A stretch of 64,000 bases of DNA from contig JAKVAZ010000009.1 of assembly GCA_022447225.1 (NCBI GenBank), positions 312,474 through 376,473 of the forward strand, read 5' to 3'. This DNA comes from Fuerstiella sp. Its GTDB lineage: Bacteria; Planctomycetota; Planctomycetia; Planctomycetales; Planctomycetaceae. Positions 45,253-53,640 of this stretch are shown here, piece by piece. Both the position numbers and the translations under genes were made by a program. The notes below the pieces were generated by a model, which saw nothing but the letters and a program-made list of their open reading frames with translations, was not told the origin of the DNA and did no database searches. Position 1 is the stretch's first letter; each line of letters starts with the position of its first letter.

Positions 45253-46326
45253 ATGAGCGAAAAGCTTTCCACCGCAGAAATTCTGGCAGCGATTCGCGCC
45301 GGTTCGGCGTCCGCCGATGAATCTGCACCGGCGGAACCCTCTGCTGCCCCGCCTGAGTCTCCCCAGGACTCTCCAGCGGCAACTGAGTCCCCCGCTGATG
45401 TACCATCAGACACGTCCGGTGTTCTGGCTTCCATCCGTGCGGGTGGAAGCCCGCCCTCAGACAACAAACCAACGTCAACCGCTGAAATCCTCGCAGCAGC
45501 GCGTGCAAATACCGCAGGCTCCGCCAAGCAGTTAGACGCCCCCGAATCAAAAGGGACCAGTGCCATCCTGGCTGCGGTCCGCGGAGGCGGTGCTCCGGCG
45601 CCGGCAGCAAAAAAGAAAACAACAGAAGCAGCAGCGCCGGCTATTGATCCGGCAGTCGTGAGTGGACTGTCTGTAGCCGAAATGATTCAGGCTGCTCGAG
45701 CCGGCCAGTCGCCTCAGGAGGCTGAGTCCCGGCCGGTTACGCTTCCGAAAAAGCCACTCAGATCAAAAACGTCGGTCAAGCCGGTTACCAAAAAAGCGGA
45801 AACCATTCAGCGGCGCAGCTTCTTCCAGGAGTTTTTGACCTGGGTTACGGCACCAATTGTCATGGCCTGGACGTCTTTTTGCATCACAGCGGGGATTGCC
45901 AGCCTTGCCACGGCGCGTTTTATGATGCCCAACGTGTTGGTGGAACCACCCACAAAATTTAAGATCGGACCTCCGTCCGATTATTCGCCTGGAACGGTTT
46001 CGACGAAATGGAAGGCTCAGTTCGGAGTCTGGATTGTTAATGCAGAAGTGGACGGTGCGCAGATGGTTTACGCATTGTCGACGGTCTGCACACATCTGGG
46101 CTGCACACCGAACTGGCTTGAAGGGGAACAGAAATTCAAGTGTCCCTGCCACGGTTCCGGGTTTCGGAAGACGGGGGTCAACTTTGAAGGTCCAGCTCCC
46201 CGACCGCTGGAACGGATGGGAATTCGTCTCGCTCCGGACGGAATGCTTGAAGTTGACAAGAGCGTCAAATTTCAGCAGGAACTCGGTCAGTGGGAAAATG
46301 GGGCTTCTTACGTTCCGGTTGTCTGA
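45253..46326 (+). CDS. Rieske 2Fe-2S protein with repeated N-terminal extension
   Basis: 357 residues; normal Rieske proteins have 160-200. The iron-sulfur domain is C-terminal with CTHLGC (Cys279, His281, Cys284) and CPCHGSGF (Cys297, Cys299, His300), supplying both Cys and both His cluster ligands plus the disulfide pair. A membrane helix precedes it (about residues 195-225, WVTAPIVMAWTSFCITAGIA). The first 180 residues are an Ala/Ser/Pro-rich tail with five degenerate repeats of about 12 residues: LSTAEILAAIRAG, TSGVLASIRAGG, TSTAEILAAARAN, GTSAILAAVRGGG and LSVAEMIQAARAG. The cluster passes electrons from quinol to the cytochrome subunits. The start is set at the first ATG; a GTG four codons upstream is also open. 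First gene of the bc-type complex. Confidence 0.93.
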   Translation: MSEKLSTAEILAAIRAGSASADESAPAEPSAAPPESPQDSPAATESPADVPSDTSGVLASIRAGGSPPSDNKPTSTAEILAAARANTAGSAKQLDAPESKGTSAILAAVRGGGAPAPAAKKKTTEAAAPAIDPAVVSGLSVAEMIQAARAGQSPQEAESRPVTLPKKPLRSKTSVKPVTKKAETIQRRSFFQEFLTWVTAPIVMAWTSFCITAGIASLATARFMMPNVLVEPPTKFKIGPPSDYSPGTVSTKWKAQFGVWIVNAEVDGAQMVYALSTVCTHLGCTPNWLEGEQKFKCPCHGSGFRKTGVNFEGPAPRPLERMGIRLAPDGMLEVDKSVKFQQELGQWENGASYVPVV

Positions 46327-46344
46327 TAATTCAGCAACGACACC

Positions 46345-46372
46345 GTGTACGACGGTTCGACCGTTTGTACAC
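46345..46372 (+). promoter_or_regulatory. Intergenic hairpin between Rieske and cytochrome b genes
   Basis: GTGTAC-GACGGT, loop TCG, ACCGTTT-GTACAC form a stem of 12 pairs with one bulge in the 82-base gap. No T run follows, so transcription probably continues; RNA processing or differential stability of the Rieske transcript is possible. Confidence 0.35.
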
Positions 46373-46408
46373 CCGTCACACTGAATTCCGATCAAAGGAA
46401 ACTCGGCA

Positions 46409-47182
46409 GTGTCCGTAGGCGATTACATTCGTAATTCACAAATTTGGCGCAGCGTGTTTCGCCACCCGGCTCCGACAGATCGTCGAAACCGCGTGGTTGT
46501 GATGCTGACCAATTTCTTTCTGCATCTGCATCCGGTTTCGATCAATCAGCAGGGAATTGCGCTGTCCTACACGTGGTGTATGGGAGGGATCACATTCTTC
46601 CTGTTTATCGTGGAAACGATCACCGGTGTTCTGCTGATGTTTTACTATCGTCCGACCCTTGAATGGGCGTTTGCCGATATCCAGGCCCTGCGCGATGTCC
46701 AAACACTGGGCATCATGCGGGAAATACATCGATGGGCAGCTCACGCAATGGTCATCACGGTTTGGCTGCACATGTATCGGGTGTTCCTGACGGGCAGCTA
46801 TAAACCGCCGCGTGAATTTAACTGGGTGATTGGAGTCCTGTTGCTGGTACTCACACTGCTGCTTTCATTCACCGGATATTTACTACCATGGGACCAGCTC
46901 GCCGTGTGGGCGATCACAGTCGGGTCCAATATGGCTCGCGCCCACCCTGTACTGGGAAGTGAGGGACCAGGCTATCAACTGCTTAACCTTGGCGGTTATG
47001 ACCTGATCACCCCCGGCAGTGATGCCAAGTTCATTCTGCTTGGAGGCCGCTTCGTTGGAGAAGCGACCCTCAACCGTTTCTATATCCTGCACTGTGTCGC
47101 CATACCGCTGGTTGTTGCCGGCCTCATCGCGATTCACTTTTGGCGTGTGCGAAAGGACGGCGGTATCAGTCAGCCGCTGTAA
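46409..47182 (+). CDS. Cytochrome b6-like N-terminal half of cytochrome b
   Basis: 257 residues with GTG start, AAGGAAAC upstream. Four membrane helices hold the two b hemes: His107 (REIHRWAAH) and His121 (WLHMYRVF), then His228 (YILHCVAIP) and His243 (IAIHFWRV). The second pair is 15 residues apart and the first 14, the spacing of chloroplast-type cytochrome b6 rather than mitochondrial cytochrome b. The Qo-side helix has SFTGYLLPWDQLAVWAITVG. Catalyses quinol oxidation and quinone reduction with the subunit-IV-like protein encoded next. The tail is short, which confirms the split form of cytochrome b in this organism. Confidence 0.95.
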   Translation: MSVGDYIRNSQIWRSVFRHPAPTDRRNRVVVMLTNFFLHLHPVSINQQGIALSYTWCMGGITFFLFIVETITGVLLMFYYRPTLEWAFADIQALRDVQTLGIMREIHRWAAHAMVITVWLHMYRVFLTGSYKPPREFNWVIGVLLLVLTLLLSFTGYLLPWDQLAVWAITVGSNMARAHPVLGSEGPGYQLLNLGGYDLITPGSDAKFILLGGRFVGEATLNRFYILHCVAIPLVVAGLIAIHFWRVRKDGGISQPL

Positions 47183-47249
47183 CGGTTGTAGTCCGGCCGG
47201 TTTTGATATTTTTGTACCTGTTTGAATTCTTTTCTGTTCGGTTATCCAG

Positions 47250-48611
47250 ATGCTGGATCCACATCCTAATGTTACTTCCGCAGTCCTGATCGGGCTCGGC
47301 TGGTACTATCTCATCATGTGCCTCATGAATCTGCTGTGGACGGTCCGCAGTTATAAGGTGGATGGTGATCTGCCAAAGTCGATTCCATGGATCGGAGGTT
47401 TGCCGGTCTCTGCAATCTGGGCCGTGGTGACGTCGATACTGATGATGGTCTCAGCCGCTCACTTCAGCGGCACGGGTAGTCCGGAAACGTTCCTGATTCG
47501 CCTGCCCGACTGGTTCAAGGACAACTTCGACTGGTTGTTCGCCGACCCGGTGGTATTTTTCACTCTCAGTATCGCCGGGTTCCTCGCCATGATCGTGCTG
47601 CGAGGATGGTGGATTAAGGATACCGTTGCGTGGTGTCTGCTGAACGCATCACTGCTGTTCATGGGACTCAGCATGACCGACTGGGACTTTCGTCAGATTG
47701 TCGGCAAACCCGACAATGTACCGATCGTCGGCATGCTGTTCATTCTGGGATTCCTGACCTGGATCTATTTCCGTCGCGCCGTTGAAAACGACCAGCGTAT
47801 CGAGGAAGGACGCCCCCTGTTCGAACAGGAAGACAATGAGAAGGTTCTTGTGTGGCCCGACCTGGTCTATACCGAACTGATCTGCATGGTGCTGCTGACG
47901 ACACTGCTGATTTTTTGGGGTATCGCATTGCAGGCTCCACTCGAGGAGCCCGCCTCATCGGTGAAGACACCGAACCCGTCAAAGGCCCCCTGGTATTTCC
48001 TCGGCCTGCAGGAGATGCTCGTCTATTTCGACCCCTGGCTCGCGGGGGTTGTGCTGCCGCTGATAATTCTGGGAGGCCTGATGGCCATCCCTTACATTGA
48101 TTTTAACAAGACGGGTAATGGTTATTACTGTTTCAAGAAACGCGCGTTTGCTGTGAGTACGTTCATGTTCGGATTCCTCCCGCTGTGGGTGGCAATGATC
48201 GTTCTGGGAACGTTCCTGCGAGGTCCCAACTGGAACTTTTTTGGCATCTATGAATTCTGGGACGTGCATAAAGTCAAAGCCGCTAACAATGTGAACCTGT
48301 CCCAGATCTTCTGGGAATTCCCGGTAGCACGCGGTCTTTTTGGAGGCATTCCAAAAGGCGGTGATATCGTGACTATTTTGATTCGCGAACTTCCAGGCAT
48401 CGTCCTTGTTGGTGCTTATTTTGCTGTTTTACCGCCCATACTCGGAATGACGATACTCCGAAAATATTTTGTGCAAATGGGAGTCGTACGCTTCCTCGTG
48501 TTCTCCAATTTGATTCTGTGGATGGCAGTCCTGCCGATCAAAATGGTGCTTCGGTGGACAATGTCCCTGAAGTACATCGTCGGCATCCCGGAATGGTTCT
48601 TTAATATTTGA
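47250..48611 (+). CDS. Subunit-IV-like C-terminal part of cytochrome b, enlarged
   Basis: 453 residues, against about 160 for classical subunit IV. It begins with extra membrane helices: WYYLIMCLMNLLWTVRSYKV, then residues about 50-170, before a linker about 180-240. The family core starts at SSVKTPNPSKAPWYFLGLQE (Trp248-Tyr249), corresponding to the Qo motif PEWY; here it is Ala-Pro-Trp-Tyr, so the Glu thought to take a proton from quinol is absent. More helices follow (GVVLPLIILGGLMAIPYIDF, FGFLPLWVAMIVLGTFL), and the end carries two extra membrane segments. It pairs with the cytochrome b6-like subunit. Confidence 0.9.
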   Translation: MLDPHPNVTSAVLIGLGWYYLIMCLMNLLWTVRSYKVDGDLPKSIPWIGGLPVSAIWAVVTSILMMVSAAHFSGTGSPETFLIRLPDWFKDNFDWLFADPVVFFTLSIAGFLAMIVLRGWWIKDTVAWCLLNASLLFMGLSMTDWDFRQIVGKPDNVPIVGMLFILGFLTWIYFRRAVENDQRIEEGRPLFEQEDNEKVLVWPDLVYTELICMVLLTTLLIFWGIALQAPLEEPASSVKTPNPSKAPWYFLGLQEMLVYFDPWLAGVVLPLIILGGLMAIPYIDFNKTGNGYYCFKKRAFAVSTFMFGFLPLWVAMIVLGTFLRGPNWNFFGIYEFWDVHKVKAANNVNLSQIFWEFPVARGLFGGIPKGGDIVTILIRELPGIVLVGAYFAVLPPILGMTILRKYFVQMGVVRFLVFSNLILWMAVLPIKMVLRWTMSLKYIVGIPEWFFNI

Positions 48612-48767
48612 TATCTGTTTTACGAGATCGTTAAACGGAAAGCTGCAGGATGGCGATCCGCGAAAACAACTACTGAATCTGAATTACTCTATTCGACACC
48701 CTGTACCACCCTGGTGCTCTGTCGATGGTGAGTGTTTCTTACACACAGAGTCGGAACCTGATTCGAA

Positions 48768-51700
48768 ATGCCGGCAACTGAACATTTTTTTCGAAATCAA
48801 AACCGAATGCACACCGTATTTGCGGTGAGCAGCATTCTGATGCTTGTGTCCACCTTCTTGATGATGGTTCAGGACCAGACAGACGAATGGCGTGTTTATC
48901 AGCGTAAAGGGTTTAGTCTCTCTGCGGCGACCAAAGAAAGGGACATTAAGGCCCTGCACACCACCGACTACGATGCTGAGCACGATCGCCTTTTGGCTGA
49001 ACGTCTCAAAACAGAAAATGCACTCAAAGATTATGCCGACCTCGCTGCCGACTTTGCCTCACAAAGAGATGTCGCCCAGCGCCGGGTGGAACAGTTCAGT
49101 GAAACTTTGAAGTCTTTCGGAGCTGTCCGTGACGAAGAACGCGCAGACAACAATCTGGCGGTTCGTGACGAACTCCCGACGGATGCCACCATGGCCGCAT
49201 TCAACGTTGCTCAGAACGAAGTTGACGAGCAGCAACTGAAGGTGGAAGAAGCCGTTCGTGAGCTGGAACAGATTGGCAGCCCGCAACTGGCGACAGATCC
49301 TGAGGAACGGAAACGTCGGCAAGATCTGATTGAACTTCAACTGGAGCTGAAAAATGTCAATGGTCAAATCGATCAGCTGATGGCAGATGAAAGGCTGCTG
49401 AACGCCGCTAAGGAAAAAGAACAACCGACAAAGTGGTACGTAGCCCTCAAACGCTGGTCGATGGAACTGCCTATCATTGACGGTTTCAATTCACACCTGA
49501 AACCTCACCAGGACTGGCTGCCGGACCTGATGCAGCCACTGGGAATGACGTCGATTGCTCGCTTCGATCGCTGTCGCACCTGTCACATGAATGTAGACAA
49601 AACGCTGCCAGGAAATCGACTGGCGTTCCCGCACGGCAAAGCGAAGTCCGAGGAAATTGCCGACTGGGTTGCAGCAAACGAGTTTCCTCATCCCTATGCC
49701 ACACATCCGCGGCCAGAGCTGTACGTGACGGCTGCGAGTCCCCATCCAGTCGGTGAATTCGGCTGCACGATCTGTCACGACGGACAGGGATCCGGCACCA
49801 GTTTTGGCAATGGGGAGCACACACCCAATGATCCGCATCAGCAACATGAGTGGGAGCAGGAATATGGTTATCACGCAAATCATTTCTGGGAGTATCCCAT
49901 GCTTCCGGAACGCCTGCGTGAAGCCACCTGCATTAAGTGTCATCACGACGTAGTGGAATTGGGACAGCATCCGGAATTCGGGACAACGGCTCCTAAAGTG
50001 GTTCGTGGATTTAATCTGATTCGTAAATACGGCTGCTTTGGCTGCCATGAAATCCACGGGTACGATAGTGGTATGGCCATTGGACCGGATATGCGACTTG
50101 AGCCACAAACCGAAGAGGAAGTACTGGCGGTTGCCACGGATCCCAACAAACACGCGGGAATGTTCCGCAAGGTAGGTCCCAGTCTCCGACACATCGCCGC
50201 CAAAACCGGTGGACCATTCATAGCCCACTGGACGAAAAACCCTTCGGCGTTCCGTCCGTCGACAAAAATGCCACGGTTCTTTGGAAACAGTAATCAGCAG
50301 AGTGAGCAGGCCAGAGACTACGAAGCCGTGGAACTCGCCGGACTGGCTTCACTGCTCACGGGGATTTCTGAAGACGTTCAGCTGTTGCAACCGGCTGACA
50401 CCTATCAGCCGGACATTCAGCGCGGGAAAATGTTCTTCACTGAAAAGGGATGCCTGGCCTGTCACACTCATAGCGCTGTCGCAGGCAGTTCAGAAGACTT
50501 CGGTCCGAACATCAGTGATATTCACCGTAAAGTGAAAAGAAACGCGGACGATCCCGGGTTCAGTGACTGGCTGTACACGTGGATTCGCGATCCAACACTG
50601 CACCATAGTCGTACAAAAATGGGGGTGGTGTTCTATGATTATTACGATGGAAAAGAGTCTCCAGGTGATATTGATCCGGCTGCAGATGTAACCGCCTTCC
50701 TTCTCAGCCAGGGACCACCGGAAACATTTCAGAATCCTGATTATTCTGATCAGGCTCTTAACAGTCTGATTGAACTGTTCCTGCGCAAGTCACGCTTCAG
50801 CAAGAACGCTGTCGATCAAATTCTTGAGAGTCAACAGTTCCCTCAGAAGAAATCGATCGTGAAAGGCGATGAAATCGCTCTGGCGACAGTGGACGGTTCC
50901 GCAATTACGGACGATGCCGAATGGCACCGCATGAAGCTTGAGTACGTCGGTCGCAAGACGGTGTCTCGTTACGGATGTTACGGTTGCCACGATATTCCAG
51001 GCTTCGAAACTTCGCGTCCGATAGGAGCCGCACTGCACGACTGGGGCCGCAAGGACACCAGCAAACTGGGGCTCGAACATATCGAAGAATTTTTACACCA
51101 TCACGGAGAGCCGGAAGGAGCAGCGTTTAAGTCAACCGCCAGGCGGGTTGAACACGCGGTAACCGCCGCCGCCGGCGGTGGGGTTGCGACGAAATCATTT
51201 ACCAGTCCCGAAGAAGAAACACGCGAATTGTCTGCGGCATTTTTCTATGACAGTCTGATTCATCACGGCCGGCCCGGTTTCATCTGGCAAAAGCTTCGGG
51301 ATCCTCGCAGCTATGATTTCGAAACCACGGAAACCAAGGGATACGACGAACTGCTCAGGATGCCAAAATTTCCTTTGCAGGAAGATGAAATCGAGGCCAT
51401 CGCAACGTTTGTATTAGGTCTCGTCGCCGAGCCACCGGCCTCGAAATATATCTACCAGCCGGACGTGCCGGACAAAACCCGCATTGAGGGCGAGTTCCTG
51501 CTGACAAAATATAACTGCACCGGTTGCCACATGGTTGAAATGCCGGAAGTAACGTATGGAGCCATTCCCGAGGACATCCTGCCAACCGAACTGACACCTG
51601 CTGATCACCCCGCGGCTCTCGATCTGTTGCTGGAACTCAGACAACCAAGACAGGCATTTACTGGCGAAACCGGAACATTCACCATCGATGGTGAAGAAAT

Positions 51701-52682
51701 CACCCTGCCGCTGGCCACGATCAACGGCCTGCGAATGGTACTGCCGGATCCGGAGGAGGAAGATCCGGAATTCCGGGAAACCGGTTTCGATAACTTTGAC
51801 GTTGTTGATTTCGGCCAAGGCGAGGACGCAGTGCGTCTGCTGCCGTCGGCTCGTGTCATCGTTCCGGAAACAAGGCTGGTTGACTACAAAGAAGGCCGTG
51901 GTGGTCGTTTTGCCGAATGGCTGGTCAACCATCTGGTTGACACCAGGACCGACGGTAACCGCCAACTGGCATGGCAGGCCAGCCCGCCACCTTTGTACCA
52001 GGAAGGAATCAAAGTCCAGACACCGTGGCTGTACGACTTCCTGCTGGAACCGGAAACGATTCGGTACACCACTGTGCTGCGAATGCCCCGATTCAACATG
52101 AGCCCCGATGAAGCACGGGTGCTGGCCGGTTACTTTGCGGCAAAAGACGGGGCCGATTTTCCATATCACGAACAACAGGCAACAAGCCAGGCTTACCTCA
52201 CATCTCAGCAGCAGGCACTTACGGAATCAGGAGCATTAGATCCTGGCCAGCACTATCTTGAAGAAGGCTGGAAGTCTTTGAACGGTCCGTTGTGTATCAA
52301 ATGTCATTCGCTCGGTACCCGCAAATTCAAGGTCAGCGATCCCGGCAAGGATGTGCAGGGCCCCAATCTGAATCGCGTGCAGCATCGACTGCGTTCTGAC
52401 TGGGTCAGGCTCTGGCTTTACAATCCCAAGTGGATCACCCCTTATACGTCCATGCCCCTGAACTTCCCGCATAACAACGGAGCTCAGTTCCCGGATCTTT
52501 ACCATGGAAACGCCGGTACGCAGGTACAGGGAACGGTTGACGCTTTGCTCAACTATTCGCACATGATGGAAGAAGTCGGACCTGTCACCTATGCGCCTCC
52601 GAAGAAGGAAGCCGCCAACGCAGGTGTCCGGAAGGACGGGAACAACGCAATATCGGAACCACTTCGAGTATCATCCAAATAA
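48768..52682 (+). CDS. Octaheme cytochrome c with N-terminal anchor and coiled coil
   Basis: 1,304 residues. One N-terminal membrane segment (about residues 15-34, VFAVSSILMLVSTFLMMVQ) anchors it; a long coiled coil follows (about 55-235; ERDIKALHTTDYDAEHDRLL to QLELKNVNGQIDQLMADERL). Eight CxxCH heme sites are visible: Cys269 (CRTCH), 333 (CTICH), 388 (CIKCH), 423 (CFGCH), 562 (CLACH), 737 (CYGCH), 917 (CTGCH) and 1176 (CIKCH), spaced along separate cytochrome c-like domains (each with a later Met such as TKMPRF, TSMPLNF). No cytochrome c1 gene is present, so this protein is likely the electron acceptor of the Rieske subunit and could wire the bc-type complex to the oxidase. Periplasmic. Confidence 0.92.
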   Translation: MPATEHFFRNQNRMHTVFAVSSILMLVSTFLMMVQDQTDEWRVYQRKGFSLSAATKERDIKALHTTDYDAEHDRLLAERLKTENALKDYADLAADFASQRDVAQRRVEQFSETLKSFGAVRDEERADNNLAVRDELPTDATMAAFNVAQNEVDEQQLKVEEAVRELEQIGSPQLATDPEERKRRQDLIELQLELKNVNGQIDQLMADERLLNAAKEKEQPTKWYVALKRWSMELPIIDGFNSHLKPHQDWLPDLMQPLGMTSIARFDRCRTCHMNVDKTLPGNRLAFPHGKAKSEEIADWVAANEFPHPYATHPRPELYVTAASPHPVGEFGCTICHDGQGSGTSFGNGEHTPNDPHQQHEWEQEYGYHANHFWEYPMLPERLREATCIKCHHDVVELGQHPEFGTTAPKVVRGFNLIRKYGCFGCHEIHGYDSGMAIGPDMRLEPQTEEEVLAVATDPNKHAGMFRKVGPSLRHIAAKTGGPFIAHWTKNPSAFRPSTKMPRFFGNSNQQSEQARDYEAVELAGLASLLTGISEDVQLLQPADTYQPDIQRGKMFFTEKGCLACHTHSAVAGSSEDFGPNISDIHRKVKRNADDPGFSDWLYTWIRDPTLHHSRTKMGVVFYDYYDGKESPGDIDPAADVTAFLLSQGPPETFQNPDYSDQALNSLIELFLRKSRFSKNAVDQILESQQFPQKKSIVKGDEIALATVDGSAITDDAEWHRMKLEYVGRKTVSRYGCYGCHDIPGFETSRPIGAALHDWGRKDTSKLGLEHIEEFLHHHGEPEGAAFKSTARRVEHAVTAAAGGGVATKSFTSPEEETRELSAAFFYDSLIHHGRPGFIWQKLRDPRSYDFETTETKGYDELLRMPKFPLQEDEIEAIATFVLGLVAEPPASKYIYQPDVPDKTRIEGEFLLTKYNCTGCHMVEMPEVTYGAIPEDILPTELTPADHPAALDLLLELRQPRQAFTGETGTFTIDGEEITLPLATINGLRMVLPDPEEEDPEFRETGFDNFDVVDFGQGEDAVRLLPSARVIVPETRLVDYKEGRGGRFAEWLVNHLVDTRTDGNRQLAWQASPPPLYQEGIKVQTPWLYDFLLEPETIRYTTVLRMPRFNMSPDEARVLAGYFAAKDGADFPYHEQQATSQAYLTSQQQALTESGALDPGQHYLEEGWKSLNGPLCIKCHSLGTRKFKVSDPGKDVQGPNLNRVQHRLRSDWVRLWLYNPKWITPYTSMPLNFPHNNGAQFPDLYHGNAGTQVQGTVDALLNYSHMMEEVGPVTYAPPKKEAANAGVRKDGNNAISEPLRVSSK

Positions 52683-52708
52683 CTTCAGGTTCGGTTCGAG
52701 AGAATTCG

Positions 52709-53590
52709 ATGAAATCATTTCCAGCATTCACCCTGATCGTATTCGGGACACTCTTTTTGAGTGGCTGCAGCGACAACGGTATCGGTGGAGGAGCCTCCCA
52801 GGCGACTTCTATCGTGGTGCTGCCGCCTGATTTGTTCGGCGCCGCCGAAGAAGACAGCGGTAATGACTTAAGCGAAAGCCCCGGTACCACGACATCGGCG
52901 GGAGACGGGACGGGCAACCTCTCAGGTCAGGTTGTGATGACGGGAGATGTTCCCGCCGTCGGACTGATCCATGCTCAGGGAGCAGCCGTCAAAGATGCGG
53001 TGGCCTGTTCCGCTGAAGACATGCCTAACGAGAAGCTGGTTCTGGGTGGAGGGAATGGAGTTGCAAATACATTTGTCTATATAAAAAAGGCTCCCAAAGG
53101 GACACCCAGACCGACTCCGGTCGAAGAAGCTGTCATCTTCGATCAAAAGAACTGTCGTTTTTTACCACACTGTCTTGTAGTTCCCACCGGCCAGCTGGTG
53201 AAGGTCCTCAGTGACGACACAGTCAGCCATAATACCCACAGCTATCCGTCTCGAAATGCTGCAGTCAATCAGACAGTGGATCCCGGTGACCGTGTCGGCA
53301 AACTGGAGTTTGTGTACAAGTCGGCAGAGAAAGAGCCGGTAAGGGTTGTTTGCGATTTTCACACATGGATGAGTGCCTGGCACCTCCCGGTGGAACATCC
53401 CTATGCGGCACTGACAGATGCTGACGGGAATTTTGAAATCAATGACCTGCCGTCCGGCGATCATGTGTTCCAGGTCTGGCACGAAGCGGCCAAGGGAAAA
53501 TTCGTTAATCGAAAACTGAAAGTGCAGATCCGACCGGGTGAGACAACCAGTGTAAAAATTGATTACCCGTCGTCTCAGCTGGAACTTTAG
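52709..53590 (+). CDS. Cupredoxin-like/carboxypeptidase-regulatory-like lipoprotein
   Basis: 293 residues; lipobox FLSGC with Cys20 lipidated. A Ser/Gly/Thr linker (about 20-75) leads to a beta-rich domain: NLSGQVVMTGDVPAVGLIHA, FVYIKKAPKGTPRPTPVEEA, then the cupredoxin-like stretch CRFLPHCLVVPTGQLVKVLS with SDDTVSHNTHSYPSRNAAVN, RVVCDFHTWMSAWHLPVEHP and, C-terminally, ALTDADGNFEINDLPSGDHV, a carboxypeptidase-regulatory-like fold. Cys and His residues in VCDFHTWM and SHNTHSYP could bind copper, but the classical type-I set is not certain. Similar proteins lie beside multiheme cytochromes in planctomycetes. Likely an electron carrier or assembly factor on the outer side of the cytoplasmic membrane. 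Confidence 0.8.
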   Translation: MKSFPAFTLIVFGTLFLSGCSDNGIGGGASQATSIVVLPPDLFGAAEEDSGNDLSESPGTTTSAGDGTGNLSGQVVMTGDVPAVGLIHAQGAAVKDAVACSAEDMPNEKLVLGGGNGVANTFVYIKKAPKGTPRPTPVEEAVIFDQKNCRFLPHCLVVPTGQLVKVLSDDTVSHNTHSYPSRNAAVNQTVDPGDRVGKLEFVYKSAEKEPVRVVCDFHTWMSAWHLPVEHPYAALTDADGNFEINDLPSGDHVFQVWHEAAKGKFVNRKLKVQIRPGETTSVKIDYPSSQLEL

Positions 53591-53640
53591 GTACATCGTC
53601 TGCACATGCAGATCAGTCTATAACATTTGAGAATTTGACC

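Noticed and set aside
49491..50228. 245-residue antisense open frame in the octaheme cytochrome gene
   Set aside because: It is antisense to three heme sites in the real frame and has no signature of its own.
51414..52175. 253-residue antisense open frame in the octaheme cytochrome gene
   Set aside because: Same reason: antisense shadow of cytochrome coding sequence.
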